Of a stretch of 64,000 nucleotides of DNA, positions 33,438 to 38,077 are shown piece by piece. The notes below the pieces were generated by a model. The model searched no databases and had not been told where the DNA came from. It saw only the letters and a list, made by a program, of their open reading frames with translations. Both the position numbers and the translations under genes were made by a program. Within the stretch, counting starts at the first letter, position 1. Every line of letters begins with the position of its first letter. The stretch comes from Dendrolimus kikuchii (Eukaryota > Arthropoda > Insecta > Lepidoptera > Lasiocampidae). The stretch lies in NCBI GenBank assembly GCA_019925095.2, contig CM034406.1, positions 18,566,888 to 18,630,887 of the forward strand. The letters run 5' to 3'.

Positions 33438-35963
33438 TAGAATATGCATGCAACTTTTGACGGCCTCTGTGGTTGAGCGGGCTAAGCCTTTGCCGGCCTA
33501 CCTCACTACAACGCAGAGGCTCCGGGTTCGATTCCTGGTATAGTAAATTTCGGAAACGTATTTTCTCCGTTATTTACTATGGTCTGTGCGTCTGGGATCG
33601 GCCCCAGAGTAGTCCGTTGTATATTACCCATAACACAAAGAGTAACTTGCTTAATTTGGGGATATACAATATGTGTGTTTGTCTGCAAAAAAACTTCGTC
33701 AATGCTTGACGTGGGATTCCCCCGCCAAAAAATACCGCAGCATTCGAAAAAGTATGTAAGCTATAGTTTTAGTGAAAACTGTGTCGGAGTAAGCTGATTT
33801 TTACGCACAACTACAAACCGCTCCCAAGAAAATTCCTGGTTAAAAATATCATATATTTTATTATATTAAATTTGCTATCGATCAGTAAAAAAATCACATT
33901 GGAATTTGAATTTTGTTTTTATATGGCCATTTTAAATCATTCCCAGGATAAAAGTTTTTACGTGAATCGCAAACAGACAAGATCTCTAAAAAAAAAATTG
34001 CATTGTGTTCTTCATCTTTTATATAGTTTATTTCAGTTGTTTTTTTTTAAATAGCTTCAATGTAAAGACACTGCATACTTAGAATATTATTTATAGATAA
34101 TAAAGCGGTAGAGGAGTCATGTTTGTTCGATGATTTTTAAAAAGTTGATGTATGTTTGTTACTCTTTCATGCAAAAACTATTGAATGGATTTTGATGAAA
34201 CTTTACAATAATATAGCTTACACATCAGAATAATACATGGCTATAATTTATAAAGATACAGTGTGAATTATCCAAAATAACGATTTGCCATCACCACGCG
34301 GGTAAAACCGCGGGCGCAGCTAGTTTCATATAAAAATAAGGTTTGATAGCTCAGGTAAAAAATGTATGTATTACAAAAAAAGTGCTTTCTCCATATTTTT
34401 TGACTTATGAATATATATTATTAACTCTATGGTCTAGGAGTGCACGATATAGATCGATATTACATAAAATATCGATATATGCACCCGATATTATTGAATA
34501 ATCTAGTATTGATATGTACAATCGATATTTATCCGTGCAGGAACTGAGAAAGAATACAATTTCCTGCGGCCCGGCGGCCTGTCGTAAGAGGCGACTAAAC
34601 AACCCACAGCCAGGTGGTAGAGTATTTGCTCGACTGGATGGCGACCACTCCTGGTCTAGAGTATGCCGCCATAACAATCTTGTATTGTGTTCCGGCATTA
34701 GTGACCAGGTTCCAGTCTCCTTTAAGAGAGCAGCAGCGCATTTGTAGCACCTTTGGTGTTGCAAATGTCCATAGGCGATGGTAACCGCTTTCCACTAAGT
34801 GGGCCGTCTGCCTGTCTGCTGAACTCCTGCAATAAAAAAATAAAAAAATATATATATATTTTATCCGATACACCAAATATCTTTAGAAATTAAAGAACAT
34901 GCTTTTACTTTTTTATACTGATTTATGGTTGGCGACTTGAGTAAAAATAAAATGTTAAACCCAGAACTATTTAATAACTAGCCTTCGCAGTAACGAAAGT
35001 TTCATTGTTAACAAAGTACTCTACATTACTTCAAATCAAACTCCACTACATCCACTACACTAACCTAACCTACAATGTATATTGGTCTCAACAGCTAAAG
35101 AACGACTCCTGAGTTTCTCGAATAAACTCTCGATCTTATTTTTTAGTACTTTTTCAGTGGTGACCGATTATGAGATATACTAATGAAATCATTTGATTAT
35201 GAAAATAAGTAAGCTACTGATTTCATAATCGACTTTCAATATTAGTATTCGAAAATAATTCGATTATGATATTAGTTACAAAAAATACATTTGTTTAAGA
35301 TATATCAAAGATATCGATATATTTCTATGATATATTGCAAAGTATTGATAGAACACTACGATATATTATATCGAAAAAATATCGATATTTTTTTGTATGA
35401 ACATCCCTACTATGGTCTATTGGCCATTTTGCCTACAAGTAAACATAAAATAGGTCTCTCATCAAAAACTATAATATTGTGATATACATACATACATACA
35501 TAACTTCACGCCAGTTCCCTTGCGGGGTAGGCACGAACAACAGAGCGCCATTTAGGCTTATTCTTACACACCTCACTTGCTTCTTTCACATTCATAACTC
35601 TTGTCATGCACGCTCGTCTGTTCTTAAGGCTCCTAACATTGTGATATACTGCTCTTAAAATATATAAGAGAACAGTACAAACTTCTGAACATAACATAAA
35701 ACGAAATATTTACATGATGTATTGAAAACCTCCTTTTTTGTAATTGGTTAAAAAATAATAAGCTTAAATATTTTTTAAAGCTGTTCTTATTTTACTTTCA
35801 TATGGCAGCCGCTGTCAGCCCCCCAGACCCAGAGAAGGCAGCCGATCCGATAAAGAAGCAAGAAGAGTTATTCTCGGCCATGCAGGCGCAGTACGAAGTG
35901 GCGCGGGCCACGACTCACACTATGCGGGGTGTTGGCCTCGGTTTCCAAAGGGGACAGTACTAA
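6082..35963 (+). CDS. RSRC2: RSRC2 homologue, 12 coding exons, 435 aa
   Basis: Coding exons: 6082-6153, 9282-9350, 13370-13460, 14875-15019, 17873-17987, 20065-20162, 23202-23285, 24674-24763, 29434-29534, 31202-31344, 32749-32893 and 35809-35963. They total 1308 nt and every junction phase agrees. The protein has an acidic start ([14 protein letters not shown]), an RD/RS-rich middle (about residues 78-255), a basic helix near [13 protein letters not shown], the conserved block [27 protein letters not shown] and the terminal [19 protein letters not shown]. These C-terminal blocks match vertebrate RSRC2, about 434 aa as I remember it, and lie in the SMAP family domain. RS/RD-rich proteins of this type are nuclear and linked to pre-mRNA processing; the exact role is not established from sequence. 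All introns are GT-AG except intron 10, which needs a GC donor. Introns run from 1.4 to 4.7 kb and are full of transposons. Confidence 0.95.
6588..8003. mobile_element. Family F long-TIR element, split by a hAT insertion
   Basis: The left arm (6588-6877) carries CATCCGGTGCACAAATT and GGGGTCCGGAGTTCTTGAAA. The right part (7612-8003) carries an inverted arm with GTGCATCGGATAGCTATAG. The same structure occurs at 8072-8612 and 53042-53691. The middle is replaced by a 734-bp hAT-type element. No transposase is visible, so it is non-autonomous. Confidence 0.65.
6878..7611. mobile_element. hAT-type non-autonomous element (734 bp)
   Basis: Ends are perfect 11-bp inverted repeats, TAGGGATGGGC and GCCCATCCCTA. 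Flanking 8-bp duplications are CCATTTAC (6870-6877) and CCGTTTAC (7612-7619), one mismatch. An 8-bp TSD with this TIR type is characteristic of hAT elements. Subterminal repeats of the TTCGG/CCGAA type are present. No transposase ORF. Confidence 0.8.
8072..8612. mobile_element. Family F long-TIR element, intact copy
   Basis: Starts near AACCGGTACACGATTCAAGTAG and ends near GAGTGTATCAAACATCTATAG, with inverted arms of roughly 130 bp. The interior, GAAAGGTCATGACCAGTGAC, is shared with the copies at 6.6 and 53.0 kb. It lies head-to-tail with the preceding copy in RSRC2 intron 1. Confidence 0.65.
8613..9281. other. Intron 1 remainder, no element recognised
   Basis: AT-rich sequence leading to exon 2. 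A short inverted pair (GCAGAAGGTTT near 8690 and AAACCTTCTGC near 8850) suggests one more decayed foldback element. Confidence 0.4.
9282..9350 (+). CDS. RSRC2: RSRC2 exon 2 (residues 25-47)
   Basis: Acceptor TATTATAG|GGAGCC and donor GAG|GTAATT. Both ends are phase 0. Encodes [17 protein letters not shown] then NMDMSE, acidic and Arg-rich. Confidence 0.9.
9351..10284. other. Intron 2 proximal part
   Basis: AT-rich. A GC-rich patch at 9978-10047 (with CAACGCCACCTACCGG) is the inverse of a dispersed-repeat motif also seen at 13774, 13890 and 33105, not an exon (see rejected items). Confidence 0.45.
10285..10440 (+). repeat. 22-bp minisatellite in intron 2
   Basis: Units of ATAGACTGAGTGAGAATTACTC repeat head to tail. 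About four near-identical central units are flanked by decayed ones with TGAGTGAGA cores from about 10260 to 10500. Confidence 0.85.
11055..11513 (-). mobile_element. 5'-truncated LINE 3'-end insertion
   Basis: Flanked by a 16-bp TSD AGCGTGGTATCACCCC at 11039-11054 and 11514-11529. The + strand begins with a T tract, so the poly(A) end is on the - strand. It contains GGGGAAATCCGTTTGAGGAC and TAGGGATACCCACTAAAAC, shared with the insertion at 20634-21101. GC-rich against AT-rich surroundings. It lies antisense in intron 2. Confidence 0.85.
11540..12997. other. Intron 2 middle, nothing recognised
   Basis: AT-rich sequence with only short ORFs. No exon-like conserved segment in phase with exon 2 or 3. 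Confidence 0.45.
12998..13240 (+). mobile_element. Family A retroposon, diverged
   Basis: Recognisable from GAGAAAGAATACAATTTCCTG through CCATAGGCGATGGTAGCCG, with many substitutions and small deletions and no A tail. One of the oldest copies in the window. Confidence 0.7.
13370..13460 (+). CDS. RSRC2: RSRC2 exon 3 (residues 48-77)
   Basis: Acceptor TTTGTCGCAG|GAGTCG, donor TCTA|GTAAGT. Encodes [18 protein letters not shown] and the following basic residues. It enters in phase 0 and leaves one base of the next codon. Confidence 0.9.
13559..13755. repeat. Two family A fragments head to head
   Basis: A - strand fragment (13567 to about 13675) is followed by a + strand fragment of the same 3' region (about 13665-13747). 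The two CCATAGGCG-type segments therefore form a rough inverted repeat. Diverged and without tails. Confidence 0.6.
13765..13975 (+). repeat. Helitron-like short repeat
   Basis: Contains CGGATGGTTTAGATTCACAA, a duplicated GGTAGGTGGCGCTG motif, and ends CTGCCGGGGCCGCTAGT followed by TA repeats. The same order of motifs is found at 32965-33170. The CTAGT end is reminiscent of non-autonomous Helitrons of Lepidoptera. The class is inferred. Confidence 0.45.
14016..14309 (-). mobile_element. tRNA-headed SINE
   Basis: On the - strand it starts with a tRNA-like head: an A-box-like GGTAGCGTAATAGTTAGCG, then a B box GGTTCGATCC. The body is CATGCACCACTTAG, then a central domain and an end with AGTGGGACATTTACGGGC. 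The same family occurs at 22472-23140. The head keeps both pol III promoter boxes. Confidence 0.8.
14320..14527 (+). mobile_element. Family D TIR element, copy 1
   Basis: Runs from GCGTTCCATTAGGGACTCAC to GGGCGTTGTGAGCTACTATC and carries TGACGTCA in its middle. It pairs with an inverted copy 13 bp further on. No coding capacity. Confidence 0.75.
14541..14765 (-). mobile_element. Family D TIR element, inverted copy 2
   Basis: Reverse-orientation copy starting CGTTCCATTAGTAGCTCACA and ending CCCTAATGGAACG. Contains TGACGTCA. Together with 14320-14527 it makes a palindrome with arms of just over 200 bp and a 13-bp spacer. Confidence 0.75.
14875..15019 (+). CDS. RSRC2: RSRC2 exon 4 (residues 78-126)
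   Basis: Acceptor TCTCATGCAG|ACGACA, donor TATAG|GTGAGA. Encodes the first RD/RS block ([20 protein letters not shown], then a Lys/Arg-rich end). Very GC-rich compared with the introns. Confidence 0.92.
15163..15697 (+). mobile_element. Retroposed insert inside family A
   Basis: Ends in an A run (TTTAAAAAAAA) directly before the right-hand GAGTATGTCGTCATA duplicate. Inside it, 15367-15580 is an inverted family B LINE tail, so at least three layers are present. Confidence 0.6.
15367..15580 (-). pseudogene. Family B LINE ORF2 C-terminal fragment
   Basis: On the - strand the sequence reads into the family B C-terminus (equivalent of [13 protein letters not shown] ... YPARELA) with substitutions, then a TGTA-type tail (TACATACATACA on +). 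Truncated on the 5' side. Confidence 0.7.
16015..16370 (-). repeat. Relative of family A with a different body
   Basis: Starts like an inverted family A 3' end (CAGGCAGACGGCCCACCTGG) but the following 250 bp (CGTCGCTGGCGAGCGGTG and neighbours) is not in other copies. Probably a related A-tailed family. Short ORFs here are not conserved. Confidence 0.5.
16381..16692 (-). mobile_element. Family A retroposon, full-length
   Basis: T tract, then GCAGGAGATCAGCAGACAGG, through to TTGTATTCTTTCTCCGTTCC. Complete inverted copy in intron 4. Confidence 0.85.
17058..17429 (-). mobile_element. 5'-truncated LINE 3'-end insertion
   Basis: Flanked by a perfect 17-bp TSD AGCTCTAAATTGGTCCT (17041-17057 and 17430-17446). 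Poly(T) at the left edge marks the 3' end on the - strand. Contains AATACCCACTAAACC like the other insertions of this type, and a run of about 17 G at 17375-17391. Confidence 0.88.
17528..17645 (+). repeat. Family C fragment
   Basis: Matches the left arm from ACGGTTTTAAGCGCGGTAAT through CCGACGTTTCGGCCACTTTT to GAGTATTGTTAA, then diverges. Single arm only. Confidence 0.75.
17873..17987 (+). CDS. RSRC2: RSRC2 exon 5 (residues 126-164)
   Basis: Acceptor TGTACAGCAG|GTCTGA, donor AACAAG|GTGAGT. Encodes the second RD block [18 protein letters not shown] followed by a less repetitive stretch. Ends in phase 0. Confidence 0.92.
18055..18445 (+). repeat. Triplicated 130-bp tandem repeat
   Basis: Three head-to-tail copies start near 18055, 18185 and 18315 (AACTTCTTATGGGAGGGTAA). 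Each carries the palindromic core GTTACGTAACGCGTTACGGC and CGCCAGTATGCCTGGCTTCC. Copies differ at scattered sites. Unknown function. Confidence 0.85.
18550..18795 (-). repeat. Helitron-like short repeat
   Basis: Inverse of 23405-23655: contains TTCAAATCAGACCAGTAGTT and GATATATAGCCTATAG. Non-coding. The class is inferred from end structure only. Confidence 0.45.
18938..19240 (-). mobile_element. Family A retroposon
   Basis: Inverted, moderately diverged copy from GAGTTCAGTAGATATGCAGT to GAAATTGTATTCTTTCTC. A small internal duplication around TAGACCAGG. Confidence 0.75.
19602..19829 (+). pseudogene. Transposase-like N-terminal HTH fragment
   Basis: A 75-codon ORF containing [18 protein letters not shown] and [18 protein letters not shown]. 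The second block reads as a helix-turn-helix with the usual T-G-(I/V)-S-L-x-(S/T)-(I/V) spacing. It resembles N-terminal DNA-binding domains of Tc1/mariner (IS630-type) transposases annotated in many insects. No DDE catalytic part follows, so it is a truncated remnant or a domain-only gene. Assigned by memory of the family, not by alignment. Confidence 0.45.
20065..20162 (+). CDS. RSRC2: RSRC2 exon 6 (residues 165-197)
   Basis: Acceptor GTATTTTAG|GTGCCA, donor CCAAG|GTAACA. Encodes [16 protein letters not shown] and a basic stretch RRSQDHRD. Enters in phase 0 and leaves two bases. Confidence 0.88.
20634..21101 (-). mobile_element. 5'-truncated LINE 3'-end insertion
   Basis: Flanked by a perfect 15-bp TSD TATGGAAAACAAGCT (20619-20633 and 21102-21116). 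T tract at the left edge, so antisense to RSRC2. Same family as 11055-11513 (GGGGAAATCCGTTTGAGGAC, TAGGGATACCCACTAAAAC). The high GC content produces long but meaningless ORFs on both strands. Confidence 0.9.
21385..21643 (+). mobile_element. Family G retroposon
   Basis: From GGAGTTTTTGGCGGGAACTG to GAAGCCATAAAGCAAAAAAA. A tail present. Confidence 0.82.
21645..21790 (-). repeat. Unclassified retroelement end
   Basis: Contains ACAATGGGTGGCCTTATTGC and TTCCAGGCAACCTTTGGATG. A diverged relative is at 10690-10760 (AACAATGGGCCACCTTATCG). Probably a LINE 3' region. Orientation uncertain. Confidence 0.4.
21835..22205 (+). repeat. Family H element
   Basis: Runs from TAATACGTGAAGCAAAAACT through GGAGTATGAAATTTCGCACA to TCGACCACTGGGCGAGCACTAG. 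Inverted relatives are at 42966-43290 and 55192-55556. A constant start and a CTAG end without TIRs suggest a non-autonomous Helitron; inference only. Confidence 0.55.
22554..22795 (+). mobile_element. Family A retroposon nested in SINE, 5' truncated
   Basis: Starts at AGGTGGTAGGGTATTTGC and ends TGCAATAAAAAAAAAGG. AGGCAGGT at both edges is a probable 8-bp duplication of the SINE target. Confidence 0.8.
22950..23087 (+). mobile_element. Family A retroposon nested in SINE, short copy
   Basis: Only the last 110 bp or so of the family (GCGCATTTGTAGCAACTTTA to CTCCTGCAATTAAAAATAAA), preceded by T-rich sequence. Severely 5' truncated. Confidence 0.75.
23202..23285 (+). CDS. RSRC2: RSRC2 exon 7 (residues 197-225)
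   Basis: Acceptor TTTCTAATAG|GTTCGT, donor AGAAG|GTATAG. Encodes [20 protein letters not shown] then SRRSEER. Third RD block. Confidence 0.9.
23405..23655 (+). repeat. Helitron-like short repeat
   Basis: Begins near ATATATAGCTGAACAGTTTG, includes AACTACTGGTCTGATTTGAA and TATCATGACGCTAAGACC, and ends in ACGGCGTCGCGGGCACAGTTAG. Inverse copies at 18550 and 39440. Followed by a long TA array. Confidence 0.5.
23659..23707. repeat. (TA)n microsatellite
   Basis: About 24 TA units directly at the end of the preceding dispersed repeat. Confidence 0.9.
23710..24284. other. Intron 7 middle, nothing recognised
   Basis: AT-rich, with no family shared elsewhere in the window except possibly GCACGAGA-type short repeats near 23870. 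Confidence 0.4.
24285..24560 (+). mobile_element. Family G retroposon
   Basis: From GAGTTTTTGGTGGGAACTGA to CTTAAAGGCCTAGTTGCCAA and an A tail. Ends only about 110 bp upstream of exon 8. Confidence 0.82.
24674..24763 (+). CDS. RSRC2: RSRC2 exon 8 (residues 225-255)
   Basis: Acceptor GAATTTCAG|GTCCTC, donor ACAAG|GTACAT. Encodes [19 protein letters not shown] and a Pro-rich end. The classical RS stretch of the protein. Confidence 0.9.
24813..25121 (+). mobile_element. Family A retroposon with (TA)n tail
   Basis: Near-complete copy with a small deletion around GGTGGTAGAGCCCTGG. Ends TGCAATAAAAAAAATATATA and passes straight into a TA microsatellite. Confidence 0.85.
25122..25482. other. Intron 8, nothing recognised
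   Basis: AT-rich sequence between two family A copies without recognisable features. Confidence 0.4.
25483..25634 (-). mobile_element. Family A retroposon, 5' truncated
   Basis: Long T tract, then GCATGAGTTCAGCAGACAGG to CTAATGCCGGAAC. Only the 3' half of the family. Confidence 0.82.
25757..26127 (-). pseudogene. Family B LINE ORF2 C-terminal remnant
   Basis: On the - strand it encodes [15 protein letters not shown], then [58 protein letters not shown] and a terminal AYPARELA. The 3' end is a TGTA-type simple tail. The [11 protein letters not shown] and G-R-P blocks are typical of non-LTR retrotransposon RT proteins. 5' truncated, lacking the catalytic FADD region. Confidence 0.8.
26395..26895 (+). 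mobile_element. Family A retroposon split by a 265-bp insertion
   Basis: The first 30 bp of the family (GCAGGAAAGGGGGAAGAATA) at 26395-26426 are separated from the rest (26692-26895) by unrelated sequence containing GCCGCTTCTTCTCC. That sequence recalls the inverse of the interior of family C (GAGAAGAAGCGGC). Confidence 0.6.
26896..27244. other. Intron 8, nothing recognised
   Basis: Single-copy-looking sequence. No exon in phase. Confidence 0.4.
27245..27795 (-). pseudogene. Family B LINE ORF2 remnant with internal deletion
   Basis: The - strand encodes the same C-terminus as 25757-26127 and, upstream, [20 protein letters not shown] and [18 protein letters not shown]. The segment for [20 protein letters not shown], present at 42.1 kb, is missing at about 27575. 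Non-functional. Confidence 0.8.
28053..28122 (+). repeat. Diverged family A 3' fragment
   Basis: CGTCAGGTAGGCCGTCAGCCTG and neighbours match only the last 70 bp of the family. Confidence 0.5.
28264..28578 (-). mobile_element. Family A retroposon nested in hAT element
   Basis: Complete inverted copy from a T tract and GCAGGAGCTCAGCAGACAGA to TTCTTTCTCCATTCCTGCAC. Confidence 0.85.
28859..29090 (+). mobile_element. tRNA-headed SINE (class II-like head)
   Basis: Head CTGTGGTTGAGCGGGCTAAG (A-box region) and GGGTTCGTTTCC (B box, one change), followed by GGAAACGTATTTTCTCCG and CTTAATTTGGGGATATAC. A second copy at 33461-33690 has a perfect GGTTCGATTCC B box. The TGGTTGAGCGG start recalls Leu/Ser tRNAs. 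Confidence 0.8.
29090..29150. repeat. (TA)n-(GATA)n compound microsatellite
   Basis: A TA array passes into (TAGA)n immediately at the 3' end of the SINE. Confidence 0.9.
29434..29534 (+). CDS. RSRC2: RSRC2 exon 9 (residues 255-288)
   Basis: Acceptor TATTTTGCAG|CACCAG, donor ATGG|GTAATT. Encodes [19 protein letters not shown] and [12 protein letters not shown], the start of the predicted helix preceding the conserved domain. Confidence 0.93.
29600..30055. other. Intron 9 proximal part
   Basis: A short fragment near 29640-29730 (CTGAAAAGTATCCTATATCC) is related to the repeat at 2505. The rest is unrecognised. Confidence 0.4.
30056..31012 (+). repeat. 75-bp satellite, about 13 units
   Basis: Units begin TAAAAGTACCATCTAGTAAT at 30061, 30136, 30211 and so on every 75 bases to 30961. 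The first twelve are essentially identical: the only change seen is one G-to-A in the unit starting at 30886. The thirteenth is diverged and runs into CCATCTATTGATG-type sequence. It lies in intron 9, ending about 190 bp before exon 10. Confidence 0.97.
31202..31344 (+). CDS. RSRC2: RSRC2 exon 10 (residues 289-336)
   Basis: Acceptor TTTGTTTCAG|GTCTGC. Encodes [20 protein letters not shown] and [19 protein letters not shown], the most conserved RSRC2 block. The exon must end at CAG|GCAGGT to stay in frame with exon 11 ([10 protein letters not shown]), a GC donor. Confidence 0.93.
31375..31388 (+). repeat. G homopolymer
   Basis: About 13 consecutive G in intron 10, 30 bp downstream of the GC donor. 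Could form a G-quadruplex in RNA; its length may be unreliable in an assembly. Confidence 0.8.
31600..31935 (+). repeat. Dispersed non-coding repeat
   Basis: Shares CCCTTGTCCACCCTCGATATT, AATTTCAGCCAAATCGGTCC and GTATAAAAAGTATCCTATGC with 2505-2875. Confidence 0.5.
32040..32671 (+). repeat. Helitron-like repeat split by family C
   Basis: Begins ACTAATATTATAAAGAGG and ends GCCGGGCCGCTAGTTA, a form common in lepidopteran introns. Its middle is interrupted at AATTCTTTTACT by a family C insertion. Confidence 0.5.
32130..32552. mobile_element. Family C foldback element with 12-bp TSD
   Basis: Flanked by AATTCTTTTACT at 32118-32129 and 32553-32564. Terminal inverted repeats of about 47 bp (AAAACTACGTTTTAACGGTT and complement). 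The left arm carries CCGACGTTTCGGCCACTTTT. The interior TTACTACCGCTTCGCAACAT is shared with 63441-63827. No ORF. Confidence 0.88.
32749..32893 (+). CDS. RSRC2: RSRC2 exon 11 (residues 337-384)
   Basis: Acceptor ATATTTGCAG|GTCCAG, donor GAGCCAG|GTGATC. Encodes [20 protein letters not shown] and [22 protein letters not shown] is a signature of the SMAP-type C-terminal domain. Confidence 0.95.
32965..33170 (+). repeat. Helitron-like short repeat
   Basis: AAACGGCTGGACCGATTTGAA, GGATGGTTTAGATTCACAAT, GTAGGTGGCATTG and an end CTGCCGGGCCCGCTACTATA. The same motif order as 13765-13975. Confidence 0.5.
33171..33436. repeat. TA/CA microsatellites around a family B tail
   Basis: A long TA array with CACA interruptions (33171-33298) precedes a 100-bp family B C-terminal fragment on + (33299-33400: GCAAGTGAGGTGTGTAAGAA to TGGCGTGAAGTTATGTATG). 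The (TGTA)n tail of that fragment then passes into another TA array (33398-33436). Confidence 0.85.
33461..33690 (+). mobile_element. tRNA-headed SINE (class II-like head)
   Basis: Second copy of the 28859 family with an intact B box GGTTCGATTCC and A-box region GTGGTTGAGCGGGCTAAG. Ends near ATACAATATGTGTGTTTGTC. Confidence 0.82.
33691..34099. other. Intron 11, nothing recognised
   Basis: AT-rich. Only short, non-conserved ORFs. Confidence 0.4.
34100..34324 (+). repeat. Helitron-like short repeat
   Basis: GATTTTGATGAAACTTTACA and an end CGCGGGCGCAGCTAGTTTC. The inverse copy is at 43940-44130. Confidence 0.5.
34530..34848 (+). mobile_element. Family A retroposon, full-length
   Basis: From CCGTGCAGGAACTGAGAAAG to CTCCTGCAATAAAAAAATAA. 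Inserted amid ATCGATAT-rich sequence. Confidence 0.87.
34850..35484. other. Intron 11 ATCGAT-rich stretch
   Basis: TATCGATAT motifs recur on both sides of the family A copy (34440-34530 and 35290-35400). A decayed TIR element with the family A copy inside is possible. Otherwise unrecognised. Confidence 0.4.
35485..35640 (-). pseudogene. Family B LINE ORF2 C-terminal fragment
   Basis: The - strand encodes [20 protein letters not shown] and [16 protein letters not shown] with a TGTA tail. It lies 170 bp upstream of the last RSRC2 exon, antisense. Confidence 0.78.
35809..35963 (+). CDS. RSRC2: RSRC2 exon 12 (residues 385-435, stop TAA)
   Basis: Acceptor CATATGGCAG|CCGCTG. Encodes [20 protein letters not shown] and the hallmark end [24 protein letters not shown], stop. 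The C-terminus aligns with vertebrate QYEMARSQTHTQRGMGLGF. Confidence 0.95.
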
Positions 35964-37275
35964 AGTGCATGTGATAGTGAAGTGTGTTGAACGACAGTGA
36001 TATAGTAACCATAGATACAACATCAGTGTTGCAAGGAGTGTTATATTGTTCTGGCTACAAGGTCTTTTGGAAATGTTTCAACTGGAGTATATAGAGTTGC
36101 CAGGTATATGTATAAAATATATATATATTTTAATATATTTTCGATGTCATCTGGACTTGATGTCTAAATTTAATTTTATGTATTTTTCCTAATCACTAAG
36201 AACTGTTTTATGAGTTTTTCCATGTAAATTAATAAATACACTGGCAATGTCTTAATGGTAATTTACACAACAATAACCAAAATTGCTGCTCCATCTGGCT
36301 TAATGTTATAGTTAATGATCATTTGAGGTGGATTTGTGATGCAGTATTGTTAATAATGTTAAATATTGATGGATAACATATATATCCGTGGCTGGCGTGA
36401 ATATGTTGATATGTTCAAAATGTCAATTTGACAGGGGCGCAATTTTAAAGTTTGACTAGTATTGATAAATCGTGTTATTCTATTATTACCAAAGGAAAAA
36501 TCTTAAAAAGTTATGAATATTTCGGACTGTCAATTTTTTTCCTATAAAAACACAGGCGTAGGAAGTGTCTAAACGAATAAAAAAAAAGATGTATGTCGAG
36601 ATATCAATGTATTCCCGCCAGCCATGGATATATACTAATGCAGATGTTAGGTAACGGCTAGTTTTTAGACACTCAAATGTTGGTGTCTCAACTATTGAGA
36701 CATATTGAACTTTTTCATTGATTTTCTGTTTGGTTTTGGTTTTAACATTATAAATGAGATGCATTTGGCTGCAGTTAATACAGTAGTGTCTCACTATATC
36801 CTTTCCAAGCATTTATTTTACTTTTGAAAGCTCAATGAAGAATTAATTAGTAAAGTCCTAACTGTTTTACCGACTGGATTAGAAAATTGACTTCATTTAT
36901 AAATAAGTTTTAATCAATTTAACTTATCTATATATTTTTTGCTAAAATTACTATATCATGTAATAAATACACCCACATATCAATGAACACATTTTACATA
37001 TATTAAATAAGCCATTTATAACAGCTTGCAGTGTATTTTTTTAAAAGTAGAATATTATTTATTTTTAAATTAGTTTTGATTTATTTACGTATAGTGTCAA
37101 TGGTTTAATAGTCTCTGCTTTACGTGACTCATAGAACATCACTATTACGTCACCCCACAACTATAAAGTTCGATAATTATGTCATCTGTTTCATGTGGGC
37201 TTTACTGTCAAGAACTATGTAACTTGATAGATATGCATTGTTAAAAGTGAAATAAACGCTTGAAACCAATGTAAT
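35964..37275 (+). other. RSRC2: Presumed RSRC2 3' UTR
   Basis: AT-rich, repeat-free sequence following the stop. Possible poly(A) signals AATAAA at 36231, 36962 and 37251. Repeats begin again at about 37385, so the distal site is a natural end. More than one site may be used. Confidence 0.5.
37251..37256 (+). terminator. Candidate poly(A) signal AATAAA
   Basis: The last of three AATAAA hexamers after the RSRC2 stop and the last before the intergenic repeats. Inferred from position only. Confidence 0.35.
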
Positions 37276-37384
37276 AGGGCACTTCAGTAGTCTGTACTCC
37301 ATATGCTTGGTGCTGTACCAGCGTCAATATAATCTCAACAATTATTACAATAGCAAGTACATATTTACTTGTAGTTTTCAATCT

Positions 37385-38015
37385 GCGGAGTGACGGTTGC
37401 GGACCTCGTTCGTAATACCGAAGTAAGAGAGTTGGTCTGCAAGAGAGTGTTGGGGTGAAGGTAAGGAAAGGAATGCTCCGGTGGTTCGGACATGTGGAAA
37501 GAATGCATGATGAAAGAATGACTAAACATCTATCCATGCAGGAACGGAGAAAGAAAACAATTTCCTGCGGCCGGGGGCAGCCTGTCGTAAGAGGCGACTT
37601 AACAACCCACAGCCAGGTGGTAGGGCATTTGCCCGACTGGATGGCTACCAGCCCTGGTCTAAAGTATGTCGCCGTAACAACCTTGAGTTGTGTTCCGACA
37701 TTAGTGACCAGGTTCCAGTCTTTCTTTAAGAGAGCAGCAGCGCATTTGTAGCAACTTTGGTGTTGCAAATGTCCATAGGCGATGGTAACCGCTTTCCATC
37801 AAGTGGGCCGTCTGCCTGACACACCTTCCATGATCAAATTGATCGTGTACTAGCAGAAGGTGATGTCAGGAGCCTTAAGAACAGACGAGCGTGCATGAAG
37901 AGAGCTATGAATGTCAAAGAAGCAAGTGAGGTGTGTAAGAATAAGCCTGTATGGCGCTCTGTTGTTCGTGCCTACCCCGCAAGGGAATTGGCGTGAAGTT
38001 ATGTATGTATGTATC
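37385..38015 (+). pseudogene. Family B LINE ORF2 remnant interrupted by family A
   Basis: Starts in the KICGVT / VRNTEVRE region, reads [20 protein letters not shown] to about 37530, and resumes at 37819 with the [20 protein letters not shown] segment to YPARELA and a TGTA tail. About 55 bp of target is missing at the junction. Confidence 0.78.
37532..37818 (+). mobile_element. Family A retroposon nested in LINE remnant
   Basis: From CCATGCAGGAACGGAGAAAG to GGGCCGTCTGCCTG. It lacks the last 30 bp and the A tail, so the insertion was accompanied or followed by a deletion. Confidence 0.8.
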
Positions 38016-38077
38016 CTGACTTTTTTCACATTTTTATTTTGACATTGCAAACAGACACTTCAATTTTAAATACCAGT

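Noticed and set aside
32882..33453. ORFs rich in Tyr-Ile repeats
   Set aside because: Translations of TA microsatellites.
33461..33545. Possible tRNA-Leu/Ser gene
   Set aside because: The head is shared with 28859 together with the same 150-bp non-tRNA body, so it is a SINE family.
36486..36812. 108-codon minus-strand ORF in the RSRC2 3' UTR
   Set aside because: No recognisable motif, AT-rich composition and no splice context. Most likely chance.
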